From an uncultured Clostridia bacterium (GTDB lineage: Bacteria > Bacillota > Clostridia > Christensenellales > CAG-917), in the NCBI GenBank assembly GCA_934233745.1, contig CAKQGN010000007.1:1-64000 (forward strand): a stretch of 64,000 nucleotides of DNA, read 5' to 3'. This document shows positions 33,284-40,908 of the stretch, piece after piece (the stretch's first letter is position 1; the number at the start of each line of letters is the position of its first letter). The position numbers and the translations under genes are program-made. The notes beneath the pieces are model-generated. The model was not told where the DNA came from, did no database searches, and saw nothing but the letters and a program-made list of their open reading frames with translations.

Positions 33284-33344
33284 AAGCAAGCAATTTCTTG
33301 CTTTGGGGTACAAAATTAACCGCAGCGAACACTAAAACGAAGAA

Positions 33345-33374
33345 AAACACGAACTAATCATTCGTGTTTTTTTT
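33345..33374 (+). terminator. Terminator after lipoprotein gene 32369
   Basis: AAACACGAA, loop CTAATCA and TTCGTGTTT with a run of eight T. It may also serve the convergent sugar transferase gene. Confidence 0.85.
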
Positions 33375-33401
33375 AACAAAACAGGGTGTTATTTTTTGAA
33401 A

Positions 33402-34133
33402 TCATTCCGCACCTTCCTGCCGAAAAGCAACGCCGATGGTTTTGAAAATAAGGTAGAGGTCGTAAAAGAACCCGCGCTTGTTTTGGATATAATCGAGGTC
33501 CATATCGATGCGTTGCTCGATGGTGGTGTTGCTTCTGCCGTGCGTTTGCCACTCGCCCGTCAGACCTTGCGGAACGCTGAGACGCAACTTGTCTTTTTCC
33601 GTATATGAATCGTACTCTCTCACCGAACACGGACGAGGTCCGACAAAAGACATATCCCCTTTTAGAATGTTGAAAAGTTGGGGCAATTCGTCGATTGACG
33701 TTTTTCTCAAAAAGTTGCCGAGTTTGGTTATGCGAGGATCATTTTTTAACTTGAAATTGACCTCCCACTCGTCGTGGCGTTCCTTCAAAAGCTCGTTGAG
33801 TTTTTCGTCGGCATGCTCTTCCATGGAGCGGAATTTGTACAGTTTGAAGATTTTACCGCCCTTTCCCACTCTTTCGGAAGCATAAAAAGCGTGTCCTTTT
33901 GAGTCGATTTTGATTGCGATAGCCACAAAAATCATCGGGATTGCCAAAATGATTATGGCAAGAAAGGACGCAACGATATCGAACGCCCTTTTGAAAAACG
34001 GGTAAGCAAATATCTTTCTGACCTTGAAATCGTTGATAAACTGCTCGTCGTCAACTTTCTGTGTCGCAAGTGTATTATTCTCGCAATTCGGTGCGGATTT
34101 TATGTTTTTCGGGTTTTCGTCGTGCTTTTTCAA
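33402..34133 (-). CDS. Initiating sugar transferase (undecaprenyl-phosphate phosphoglycosyltransferase)
   Basis: The 243-residue protein has the monotopic phosphoglycosyltransferase fold: RAFDIVASFLAIIILAIPMI (re-entrant helix), SERVGKGGKIFKLYKFRSM, then TSIDELPQLFNILKGDMSFVGPRP and the catalytic region LRLSVPQGLTGEWQTHGRS. It transfers a sugar-1-phosphate to undecaprenyl phosphate and starts a cell-surface glycan. It lacks the large N-terminal membrane domain of WbaP-type enzymes. It opens the polysaccharide region and is divergent from the lipid-kinase-like gene. Confidence 0.9.
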   Translation of the reverse strand: MKKHDENPKNIKSAPNCENNTLATQKVDDEQFINDFKVRKIFAYPFFKRAFDIVASFLAIIILAIPMIFVAIAIKIDSKGHAFYASERVGKGGKIFKLYKFRSMEEHADEKLNELLKERHDEWEVNFKLKNDPRITKLGNFLRKTSIDELPQLFNILKGDMSFVGPRPCSVREYDSYTEKDKLRLSVPQGLTGEWQTHGRSNTTIEQRIDMDLDYIQNKRGFFYDLYLIFKTIGVAFRQEGAE

Positions 34134-34272
34134 TAGTTTAGTCCTCGTGCGCTATGCGCGTTTATACTATTCTATATCTTTATTATATTTTCACATAGAG
34201 TTTAGCCGATTGAGGCGAAAAAGGCAAGCAAATTGCACCAAATACCATTTCTCGGCAAATAGCGACAGGAGA

Positions 34273-34301
34273 TTGCAAAATGTTTGCAAATACATTATAA
34301 T
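34273..34301 (+). promoter_or_regulatory. Promoter giving a leaderless transcript of gene 34310
   Basis: TTGCAA (34273-34278), 17 nt, TATAAT (34296-34301). ATG 34310 begins only 8 nt after the -10, so the transcript should start at or within 1-2 nt of the start codon. Confidence 0.75.
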
Positions 34302-34309
34302 ATATAGTT

Positions 34310-35239
34310 ATGAGAAAGAATGTCGAAAAAACCAGCAGGAGCGCAACGCGTCAACCACGTTGCGTAATCGTGATAAACAGGCTGTCGGGCAACGGCAATC
34401 ATGCCGACGAGCAAACGCTCAAAAGAGCGTTTGAGCGCGGCTATTCGGTTGACTTTTACTATATCACTCAAAAGCAGACGTTGAAAGATTTTTCGGCGTA
34501 CGAGCGTATCGTGGTATGTGGCGGCGACGGCACTCTCAACGGCATACTCAACTCCAAAATGCGTGACGACGTCGAAATCATCTATATGCCCTACGGCACT
34601 CTCAACGAGTTTTACAAAGGCGGAATCAAAGACAATCACTTTCTCAAAGATATTTGTTTTGCAAACGACTTGTATTTTTCATACGTTATGGCAGCAGGCA
34701 TATTCACTCCGATAGGCTATTGCGTAAACGACAAGAAAAAGCGCAAATATAAGGCGCTTGCCTATATCTCACACGTCGTGAAAGAATACAAAATTCACCG
34801 CATAAAAGCAAAGTTGACGACGCAAGATTATTGTGACGAGGGCGAATATTCGCTGATAATGGCAATCGATTCACCTCGCTGTTTCGGATTTCGTTTCAAC
34901 CGCCTTTTCAAAACAGATGACGGAATCATGCATCTTTTGACGATAAAAGCTCCGAAAAACAACGGCTTGATCGGCAAAATCAAGATATTCTTCCCTCTTT
35001 TCAGAGCGTTTTTCATAGGTTTTCGCAAGCCCTATCACTCAAAGAATATGGAATTCAGACCATTTGACACTCTGCAAATCTCTTTGAGCGAGGACGTGGA
35101 CTTCGATATGGACGGCGAAAAAAAGACTTTGAGCGGCGATATAAATATGGGTATCACCCACTTTTCAAGGCCGATAACTATTCTCGGAAAAGCCGACTTG
35201 AAGAACCTCTATGCAACAAACAAAGACTCTGATCTTTAA
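34310..35239 (+). CDS. Diacylglycerol kinase-family lipid kinase-like protein
   Basis: The 309-residue protein has the DAGK catalytic fold: VIVINRLSGNGNHADEQ, then ERIVVCGGDGTLNGILNS (the GGDGT nucleotide loop near residue 68) and MPYGTLNEFYKGG (where most members have GTxNDFA). C-terminal DISLSEDVDFDMDGE is typical of YegS/DgkB-type proteins. It phosphorylates a lipid such as diacylglycerol, recycling lipid released by polysaccharide or teichoic acid synthesis. There is no Shine-Dalgarno motif and the start lies just behind the -10 box, suggesting leaderless translation. Confidence 0.8.
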   Translation: MRKNVEKTSRSATRQPRCVIVINRLSGNGNHADEQTLKRAFERGYSVDFYYITQKQTLKDFSAYERIVVCGGDGTLNGILNSKMRDDVEIIYMPYGTLNEFYKGGIKDNHFLKDICFANDLYFSYVMAAGIFTPIGYCVNDKKKRKYKALAYISHVVKEYKIHRIKAKLTTQDYCDEGEYSLIMAIDSPRCFGFRFNRLFKTDDGIMHLLTIKAPKNNGLIGKIKIFFPLFRAFFIGFRKPYHSKNMEFRPFDTLQISLSEDVDFDMDGEKKTLSGDINMGITHFSRPITILGKADLKNLYATNKDSDL

Positions 35240-35263
35240 CAAATTATCCATAGCACTCTTGCG

Positions 35264-35292
35264 TTGACTTTAACTTTTATTTATTATATAAT
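35264..35292 (+). promoter_or_regulatory. Promoter of the polysaccharide exporter genes
   Basis: TTGACT (35264-35269), 17 nt, TATAAT (35287-35292). It reads into the Wzm/Wzt-type pair at 35353. Confidence 0.8.
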
Positions 35293-35352
35293 ATATTTAT
35301 AGTTGTGGCTGTACGTAATAAAATATTGAAAAACGGTCACACTCGAATGTAA

Positions 35353-36183
35353 ATGGCGAAAAAACTAATTCTTCCCAAAAAAATCGTGCGTGCAAACGAA
35401 TTGCAATTCAAAAAATCCATGGTGGTTTTGGGTTCTTTGGTTGGGAAAAACATCAAAAATCAATACAGGCGTTCTACACTTGGTATTCTGTGGACGGTTT
35501 TGAACCCTCTGCTCAATATGCTTGTGATGTCTTTTGTTTTCAGCAAAATTTTTGGCAGAAATTCAATCAATATGGACTATCCCGTATACGTCTTGTCGGG
35601 AAATATCGTATTCTCTCTTATGAGAGCGTCGACCACTTCGTCGCTAACGTGCATTGTCGGAAATTACGACCTGCTTACAAAGACGAGAATCCCGTATGCA
35701 GTTTTTCCGATTTCAAACGTACTGTCCTCGACGGTGAACTTTTTCTTTTCGCTGATTGCACTCGTCATCGTCATGCTCGTGAGAATGAGCGCAGGCGTGA
35801 CTTTCCATTGGGAGATGTTGCTCATCATCTTTGCGTGGCTGCCGGGGATTCTGTTCTTCTCTGCCGGGATCTCGTTCGTCCTATCGGTCGTATATGTCAG
35901 ATTCAGAGATATCAAGCACCTTTACGGCGTGTTCCTGACGCTTTGGATGTACCTCACCCCCGTGTTCTATTCAATCGAATCGCTCAAACTCGACAGCAAA
36001 TATTTGGCTGTAATGCAATTCAACCCGATGTTACACTATTTGACGAGTTTTAGAGATTTGGTCAACGGCACGATTCCGAGCGGAGAATCGTTCTTGATTT
36101 GCTACGGCGTCGGTCTGGGCTTTTTGGGTATCGGATACCTTATTTTCAGACTGTCGAGAAAGACACTCCTTTTGTATATTTAA
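35353..36183 (+). CDS. ABC-2 type polysaccharide/teichoic acid export permease (Wzm/TagG-like)
   Basis: The 276-residue membrane protein has six hydrophobic segments and the family landmarks NQYRRSTLGILWTVLNPLL-like text (KNIKNQYRRSTLGILW, about residues 36-51) and RFRDIKHLYGVFLTLWMYLTP. It forms the channel that moves an undecaprenyl-linked glycan across the membrane. The ATPase subunit follows after 12 nt. The ATG has no clear Shine-Dalgarno sequence. Confidence 0.9.
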   Translation: MAKKLILPKKIVRANELQFKKSMVVLGSLVGKNIKNQYRRSTLGILWTVLNPLLNMLVMSFVFSKIFGRNSINMDYPVYVLSGNIVFSLMRASTTSSLTCIVGNYDLLTKTRIPYAVFPISNVLSSTVNFFFSLIALVIVMLVRMSAGVTFHWEMLLIIFAWLPGILFFSAGISFVLSVVYVRFRDIKHLYGVFLTLWMYLTPVFYSIESLKLDSKYLAVMQFNPMLHYLTSFRDLVNGTIPSGESFLICYGVGLGFLGIGYLIFRLSRKTLLLYI

Positions 36184-36195
36184 TATTTGACGATT

Positions 36196-37077
36196 ATGGA
36201 AGAGATAAAAGAACAAAACACCCAAACTGTGACAACAGAGCAAGTCGAGTCCTCGACTCAAACCGATTTGACCGAGTTCGACGCATTCGAAAATCTCGGC
36301 GATTTTGATACAGACAAGGATATTTTGCTTGACGTATGCCACGTCGGCATGAAATTTAAGCTCCCCACCGAGCGCATTGACAATCTCAAAGAATTTTGCA
36401 TCAAACTTGTAAAAGGACAACTGCACTATCAAAATTTCGTTGCACTCAAAGACATCACTTTCCAAGTGCGCAGAGGACAAAGCATCGGTCTTATCGGCAG
36501 AAACGGGGCGGGAAAATCCACCCTGCTCAAAATCATTTCCGGCATCATCGAGCCGACTGCCGGCTACGTGCAAACAAGAGGCAACATCGTTCCTCTTCTC
36601 AAACTCGGCGCAGGATTCGACTTCAACGCAACAGGTAGGGAAAATGTCTACCTAAACGGTGCGATGCTCGGTTTCTCAAGACGCGAAATGAAGAAAAAAT
36701 ACGACAGTATCGTCGCATTTGCAGAGCTTGAAAAGTTTATGAACGTTCCGCTCAAAAACTACTCGCAAGGCATGATTTCAAGGCTTGGTTTCGCAATTGC
36801 GGTTGATGTCAATCCCGACATTTTGCTTATTGACGAAATACTTGCCGTCGGCGATGCCGTTTTCCAAAAAAAATGTGCCGATAAAATCGACGAGCTTCGA
36901 AAGAACGGCACAACCTTTATCGTAGTCTCGCACAGCACATCGCAAATTCTGCGCCTGTGCCAGAATGCAATTTATCTTAAAGACGGAAATGTCGTGAAAT
37001 ACGGCACTGCACAAGAAGTCGTTGCGGAGTATCAAAAAGACTGCTCTATTGCAGAACAAGCACAAAAAAAACAATGA
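36196..37077 (+). CDS. ABC-type polysaccharide export ATPase (Wzt/TagH-like)
   Basis: The 293-residue protein has about 45 extra acidic N-terminal residues, then an ATPase with Walker A GRNGAGKST, the Wzt-type segment KLGAGFDFNATGRENVYLNG, signature YSQGMISRLGFA and Walker B ILLIDEILAVGD. It energises export by the preceding permease. There is no C-terminal glycan-binding domain, so export is probably not coupled to recognition of a chain terminus. The ATG at 36196 is preferred to a TTG nine bases earlier. It ends before a strong terminator. Confidence 0.9.
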   Translation: MEEIKEQNTQTVTTEQVESSTQTDLTEFDAFENLGDFDTDKDILLDVCHVGMKFKLPTERIDNLKEFCIKLVKGQLHYQNFVALKDITFQVRRGQSIGLIGRNGAGKSTLLKIISGIIEPTAGYVQTRGNIVPLLKLGAGFDFNATGRENVYLNGAMLGFSRREMKKKYDSIVAFAELEKFMNVPLKNYSQGMISRLGFAIAVDVNPDILLIDEILAVGDAVFQKKCADKIDELRKNGTTFIVVSHSTSQILRLCQNAIYLKDGNVVKYGTAQEVVAEYQKDCSIAEQAQKKQ

Positions 37078-37107
37078 TACCCCGATTTATAAAAATCACA
37101 AGATTCA

Positions 37108-37133
37108 AAAAACTGCCACACGGCAGTTTTTCT
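37108..37133. terminator. Bidirectional terminator after the exporter genes
   Basis: AAAAACTGCC-ACAC-GGCAGTTTTT, 10-bp stem with A and T tails on both sides, between convergent genes. Confidence 0.88.
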
Positions 37134-37155
37134 TTTTCAAAATTTCAGTCAAGAT

Positions 37156-38064
37156 TCAATACGGTTTTCTTCGCAAACCTTTATACTTGTCATATTTTCT
37201 TTGCCGATATTTCAGCAAAACGCATCTTGGCGTAAACCATTCTACAAGCGGTTTTACACAATAGGCAAACGACATCTTTTTGCCGAAATTCTCTTTTGTT
37301 TTCTTCACTGCCGCGCCAAAACTCTCCTTTTCGATTACGCACGTTACGGGAAGAAACAAACCTTTTTGTCCTTCGCTTTCCAAAAGCGTGATAAACGCTC
37401 CCGTAAGTCTTTCGGACACAAACATTCTGTCATTTCTGTTCGGCGTTCTTTTTTCAATCTCGAACAAAATCGGGAAAATAACTTGACAGTACCTTTCAAA
37501 CGTATCTCTTTTGAAAATGAAAGTATTGAAAAAATACGCTTTATCGCCTGCAAAATAACAGTTTTTTGCACGCACGAGGTCGGGATACTTTTCGTCTATA
37601 ATCTCGCTTGCAATAGTCAAATCGTCGCCGTGCGCTTTTTTGAAATTGTCCTCAACGGACTGTCTATACGCAGGCAGCGGCGAGATAAAATCATACTTTG
37701 CAAACATCTCGTCAAGCCGTCCGTCCGCAACGTTTATCTCGTCAAAAAACTTGTCCGAAAACCTCGAACGCTCGTTGTAAATCTTCGCGCCATCCGAAAA
37801 GGCAAGAAACCTACGGTAATGCACAAAGCCTACGACATCGGGGTTGCCAAGCTCAGGCAGATGTTTATACACCCAATATATTGCCGTCATCTCGTTGAAA
37901 ACGGCATTTTTAACAGCAATATTGTCGCCTTCGTCGTCGCGCAAAAAATAGGCCGGAAACTCGTCTTTCCTATTTCCTACACAAATAGGAACGTATGGCG
38001 ACGAAAAGAGTCGCTCGTCGATTTTGTCGGGGTCATGGCAAATCACAAAAATTTTCGCATTCAT
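37156..38064 (-). CDS. DUF4422 putative glycosyltransferase
   Basis: The 302-residue protein has the DUF4422 pattern: IFVICHDPDKIDE, ICVGNRKDEFPAYFLRDD, DNIAVKNAVFNEMTAIYWV, GFVHYRRFLAF and the late ERLTGAFITLLE. Members occur in capsule and exopolysaccharide clusters and are believed to be glycosyltransferases; the reaction is not known. It is the last gene of the minus-strand glycan operon (rfbA to here) and overlaps the upstream glycosyltransferase by 4 bp. Confidence 0.85.
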   Translation of the reverse strand: MNAKIFVICHDPDKIDERLFSSPYVPICVGNRKDEFPAYFLRDDEGDNIAVKNAVFNEMTAIYWVYKHLPELGNPDVVGFVHYRRFLAFSDGAKIYNERSRFSDKFFDEINVADGRLDEMFAKYDFISPLPAYRQSVEDNFKKAHGDDLTIASEIIDEKYPDLVRAKNCYFAGDKAYFFNTFIFKRDTFERYCQVIFPILFEIEKRTPNRNDRMFVSERLTGAFITLLESEGQKGLFLPVTCVIEKESFGAAVKKTKENFGKKMSFAYCVKPLVEWFTPRCVLLKYRQRKYDKYKGLRRKPY

Positions 38065-39170
38065 TTTTTACTCACCCCCAAGTAATATCGCAACAGTTTT
38101 TGAGCCTCTACTCGTATGTCGTAGCCGTGCTCGGCAACTGCTTTTACGCCGTCGAAACGCTCTTTTGTGTCAACAGCTTTTTCAAGCTCGTTAGCCCAAA
38201 AATTCGCGCTCAATATCGGCAGATATTCAACGTGCCCCGTGACATCCGCCTCTTTTGTGATACAATCTGACAAAAGACACGGAATCCCTATTGCCTGCGC
38301 CTCGATTGCAACGAGCGGAAGCCCCTCGAATCTCGATGGCAACGCAAACACGTCAAACAAGGCATAGTACTCTTCGACGTTCCGCTTTTCTGTCATAAAC
38401 AGCACTTTATCTACGATTTTGAGCTTATCAACCAGCTGTTTGACGTTTTCAAGCTCCGAGCCGCCCCCGACAAGCACAAGCCGCAAATCATCTCTCGAAT
38501 TGCACGCAAGCGCAAATGCTTTGACCAAAAACGGTATGTTCTTTTGAAACTCGAACCTGCCGATATGTCCGATGACGCGGCAGTTTTCAAGCCCGTATTG
38601 CGCCCTGAATTCCTGACGCTTTTCGCTCGCCGCCAAAAACTTTTCAAGGTCGATTGCGTTGCGCATAAGGTATGCTTTTTTTGCCGCTTTTTTGCCATAC
38701 AGCCAATCTATACTCAACTTGCTGCACCCTGCAAGGTCTGTTGCATACCAAGTCGAAATATGCTTTAAGCAGGACTTGACGAGATAAACGAATTTTTCTT
38801 CCTTGTTGGTTGTGGAGTGCGCATGGCAGATGCGATGCTTCACCCCTGCCTGCTTTGCCGCAAGCAAACTCACAAAAGACAAAGACGTCATATGAGCATG
38901 TACAATATCGTATTTTTCGTGCTTGAAACTTTTGCGCAAAAAGCGCACGCACTTGCAAAAAGCAAACACGGACGGGAAATAAAATACCCTTCCGCCCCGC
39001 GCAATAATTTCCTCGTCAAACGGAGAGGGCGCATAGGTGTAAAAATCAAACTGCACCTTGGACGTATCGATATATCTGAAATAATTCATAACGCAGTTGA
39101 TAACGCCGCCGGTAGTTGCGTCGCCTATAACTTGCGCTATTTTTATTTTTTTTGTTTCGCTCTCTGCCAT
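38061..39170 (-). CDS. Family 4 glycosyltransferase (EpsF-like)
   Basis: The 369-residue GT-B enzyme has the N-terminal acceptor domain (IAQVIGDATTGGVINCVMNY) and a C-terminal donor domain with HIGRFEFQKNIPFLVKAF and LPSRFEGLPLVAIEAQA (the EX7E motif of retaining GT4 enzymes). The start is ATG 39170 behind TGAGGAT, immediately after the galactofuranosyltransferase stop. It most likely adds one sugar to the lipid-linked repeat in the cytoplasm. Confidence 0.88.
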   Translation of the reverse strand: MAESETKKIKIAQVIGDATTGGVINCVMNYFRYIDTSKVQFDFYTYAPSPFDEEIIARGGRVFYFPSVFAFCKCVRFLRKSFKHEKYDIVHAHMTSLSFVSLLAAKQAGVKHRICHAHSTTNKEEKFVYLVKSCLKHISTWYATDLAGCSKLSIDWLYGKKAAKKAYLMRNAIDLEKFLAASEKRQEFRAQYGLENCRVIGHIGRFEFQKNIPFLVKAFALACNSRDDLRLVLVGGGSELENVKQLVDKLKIVDKVLFMTEKRNVEEYYALFDVFALPSRFEGLPLVAIEAQAIGIPCLLSDCITKEADVTGHVEYLPILSANFWANELEKAVDTKERFDGVKAVAEHGYDIRVEAQKLLRYYLGVSKK

Positions 39171-39177
39171 TTTATCC

Positions 39178-40908
39178 TCACAGCCCAAGCGTTTTCGTCC
39201 AAAACTCAAAGGACGTAAGATACTTTTGCTTCTTCAAAAAAGACCTCTTTGCCACGCCGTATTTGAAGACCATTTTGAGCGCCTTTCCCAAAAGCAAAAA
39301 ACCCGTTTTGACGACCTCGCCAAACTTTTCTTGCGTGAAGAATCCGGTCTTTGAGAGCGGATTGTATTGCAAGGTTTTTCTCGTCATAAAGAAGTCTTTG
39401 GGCGGACAATCCGTGCTGTCGACAATCCTGATTTGTCTTGATTTTTTTGAGCAAAAACACTTCGGAATCAAATATCCGTTGAGCGTAATTGTTTGCAAAA
39501 ACACAGAGCGTGGCTTGCTTGAGTAAAAATTGTTCAAGTCATACCCCATTTGTTCAAGCTCGGCTTTTGAGTAGGTTTTGGGCATGCCTTTACGCAATTC
39601 GGAATTGAGTTTTTCGGCATTGAGAGAGGCAAGGTAGTTTGCACCCTTCAAAAAATCGTCGTAGCCTTTCATCGAATACGGAATTGCAAAATATCTCTGC
39701 TGTACGAGTTGAATCCCCACACATCGCACGAGTTTGCAAAAAAACTTCAGTCCGCTGCGCTTTGTCGTATAACAATTGCTGATAAGTTCGTTGCGGCGGA
39801 TGTAATACTCGAGCGAGGCGTTGTATTTTGCCTCGAACGGAGAATGGTATACGCCAACGCCGTTCAAAAAAGTCCACTCTAACTCCTTGCAACGCATGCC
39901 GTACTCGACATCGTCGTTTTTTATAAACAGCGGCAAAGGCAATCCGTGTCTGTCAATAACGTCTATCGGCATACAGCAATACCACCAAGCGCAATAATCG
40001 GGCTTGTCTTGTCTGTCAAAAAGCAAGCTGCTTTTCTTGGACAAATCCAGATTGCTGTAAAATCCGCTAAGCCTGTCGCCGTTCCATCGGCCACCCAGCT
40101 CATACAAGATTTCGGGCTTATCCTCACGGAGCATACCTCCACCGATGGCTGCGTTTTCGCAATTTGCATATTCCAAAAACCGCATCGTGCGTGCGACAAT
40201 TTCGGGAGAAAAAGAAATATCGTCGTCCATAAGCAACACATGCGTATGCTTTTGCGCCCTGTATGCCTCAATCATACCCCTTGTAAAACCGCCGCTGCCG
40301 CCGAGGTTTTTGTTGCCGAAAAGGAGCGCGCCCTCTACGTCCTCGCTTTTGAGCGTTTGCCCGTTGTCGATGACGTATACGGTTATGTCTTCCTTGTTGC
40401 GCTTTGCAAAATCACAAAGAGACTTGACGTTGCTTTTGACGTACTCTTCGCGTTTGAAAGTGCAAATCACAACCGCAAGACTCACGTTTCTCTTTTTCTC
40501 CTCGAGCGTTCCGTAGCCGCCGTCAAACAACTTTACTCCGTCGGACAATGCAATCACTTTGCACCAAACAAAGCTCCCGTCTGTTAGCGAAAACGGCACT
40601 TCAACCGTGCGTTTTTGAGTGTTTAAGTCCTCTTTTTGGCAAATAAGCGTATCTTTTACGCCGTCGTTTGCACGACTTGACGAATACACTTCGATTCTCA
40701 CCGCACCCTCGACATCGGCAAGAACATACACTTTCCGCACCGAAGTCCCGGTTTTATAAATCGCCTCGGAAAAACTGTTGAAATACGTGTCGAAACTGAC
40801 GCTACCGCCTTTTTGCAACGTCACTTTACCCTCATCCACGTCGGCATTTTTAAGCCGCATATTAAGTTTTCCCTCGCCGATCATCCAGCGCGATAAAGTC
40901 GTGTTCAT
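39178..40908 (-). CDS. GlfT2-like galactofuranosyltransferase
   Basis: The 576-residue protein has the three-part layout of GlfT2-type enzymes: an N-terminal beta-sandwich (about 1-150, with SVSFDTYFNSFSEAIY and a carbohydrate-module look), a GT2 domain (SLAVVICTFKREEYVKSNV, LMDDDISFSPE with the DDD metal site, LGGSGGFTRGM, FIKNDDVEYGMRC) and a helical C-terminus. These polymerise UDP-galactofuranose into galactan. The presence of Glf two genes upstream supplies the donor and supports the call. It overlaps the large fused gene by 4 bp. Confidence 0.87.
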   Translation of the reverse strand: MNTTLSRWMIGEGKLNMRLKNADVDEGKVTLQKGGSVSFDTYFNSFSEAIYKTGTSVRKVYVLADVEGAVRIEVYSSSRANDGVKDTLICQKEDLNTQKRTVEVPFSLTDGSFVWCKVIALSDGVKLFDGGYGTLEEKKRNVSLAVVICTFKREEYVKSNVKSLCDFAKRNKEDITVYVIDNGQTLKSEDVEGALLFGNKNLGGSGGFTRGMIEAYRAQKHTHVLLMDDDISFSPEIVARTMRFLEYANCENAAIGGGMLREDKPEILYELGGRWNGDRLSGFYSNLDLSKKSSLLFDRQDKPDYCAWWYCCMPIDVIDRHGLPLPLFIKNDDVEYGMRCKELEWTFLNGVGVYHSPFEAKYNASLEYYIRRNELISNCYTTKRSGLKFFCKLVRCVGIQLVQQRYFAIPYSMKGYDDFLKGANYLASLNAEKLNSELRKGMPKTYSKAELEQMGYDLNNFYSSKPRSVFLQTITLNGYLIPKCFCSKKSRQIRIVDSTDCPPKDFFMTRKTLQYNPLSKTGFFTQEKFGEVVKTGFLLLGKALKMVFKYGVAKRSFLKKQKYLTSFEFWTKTLGL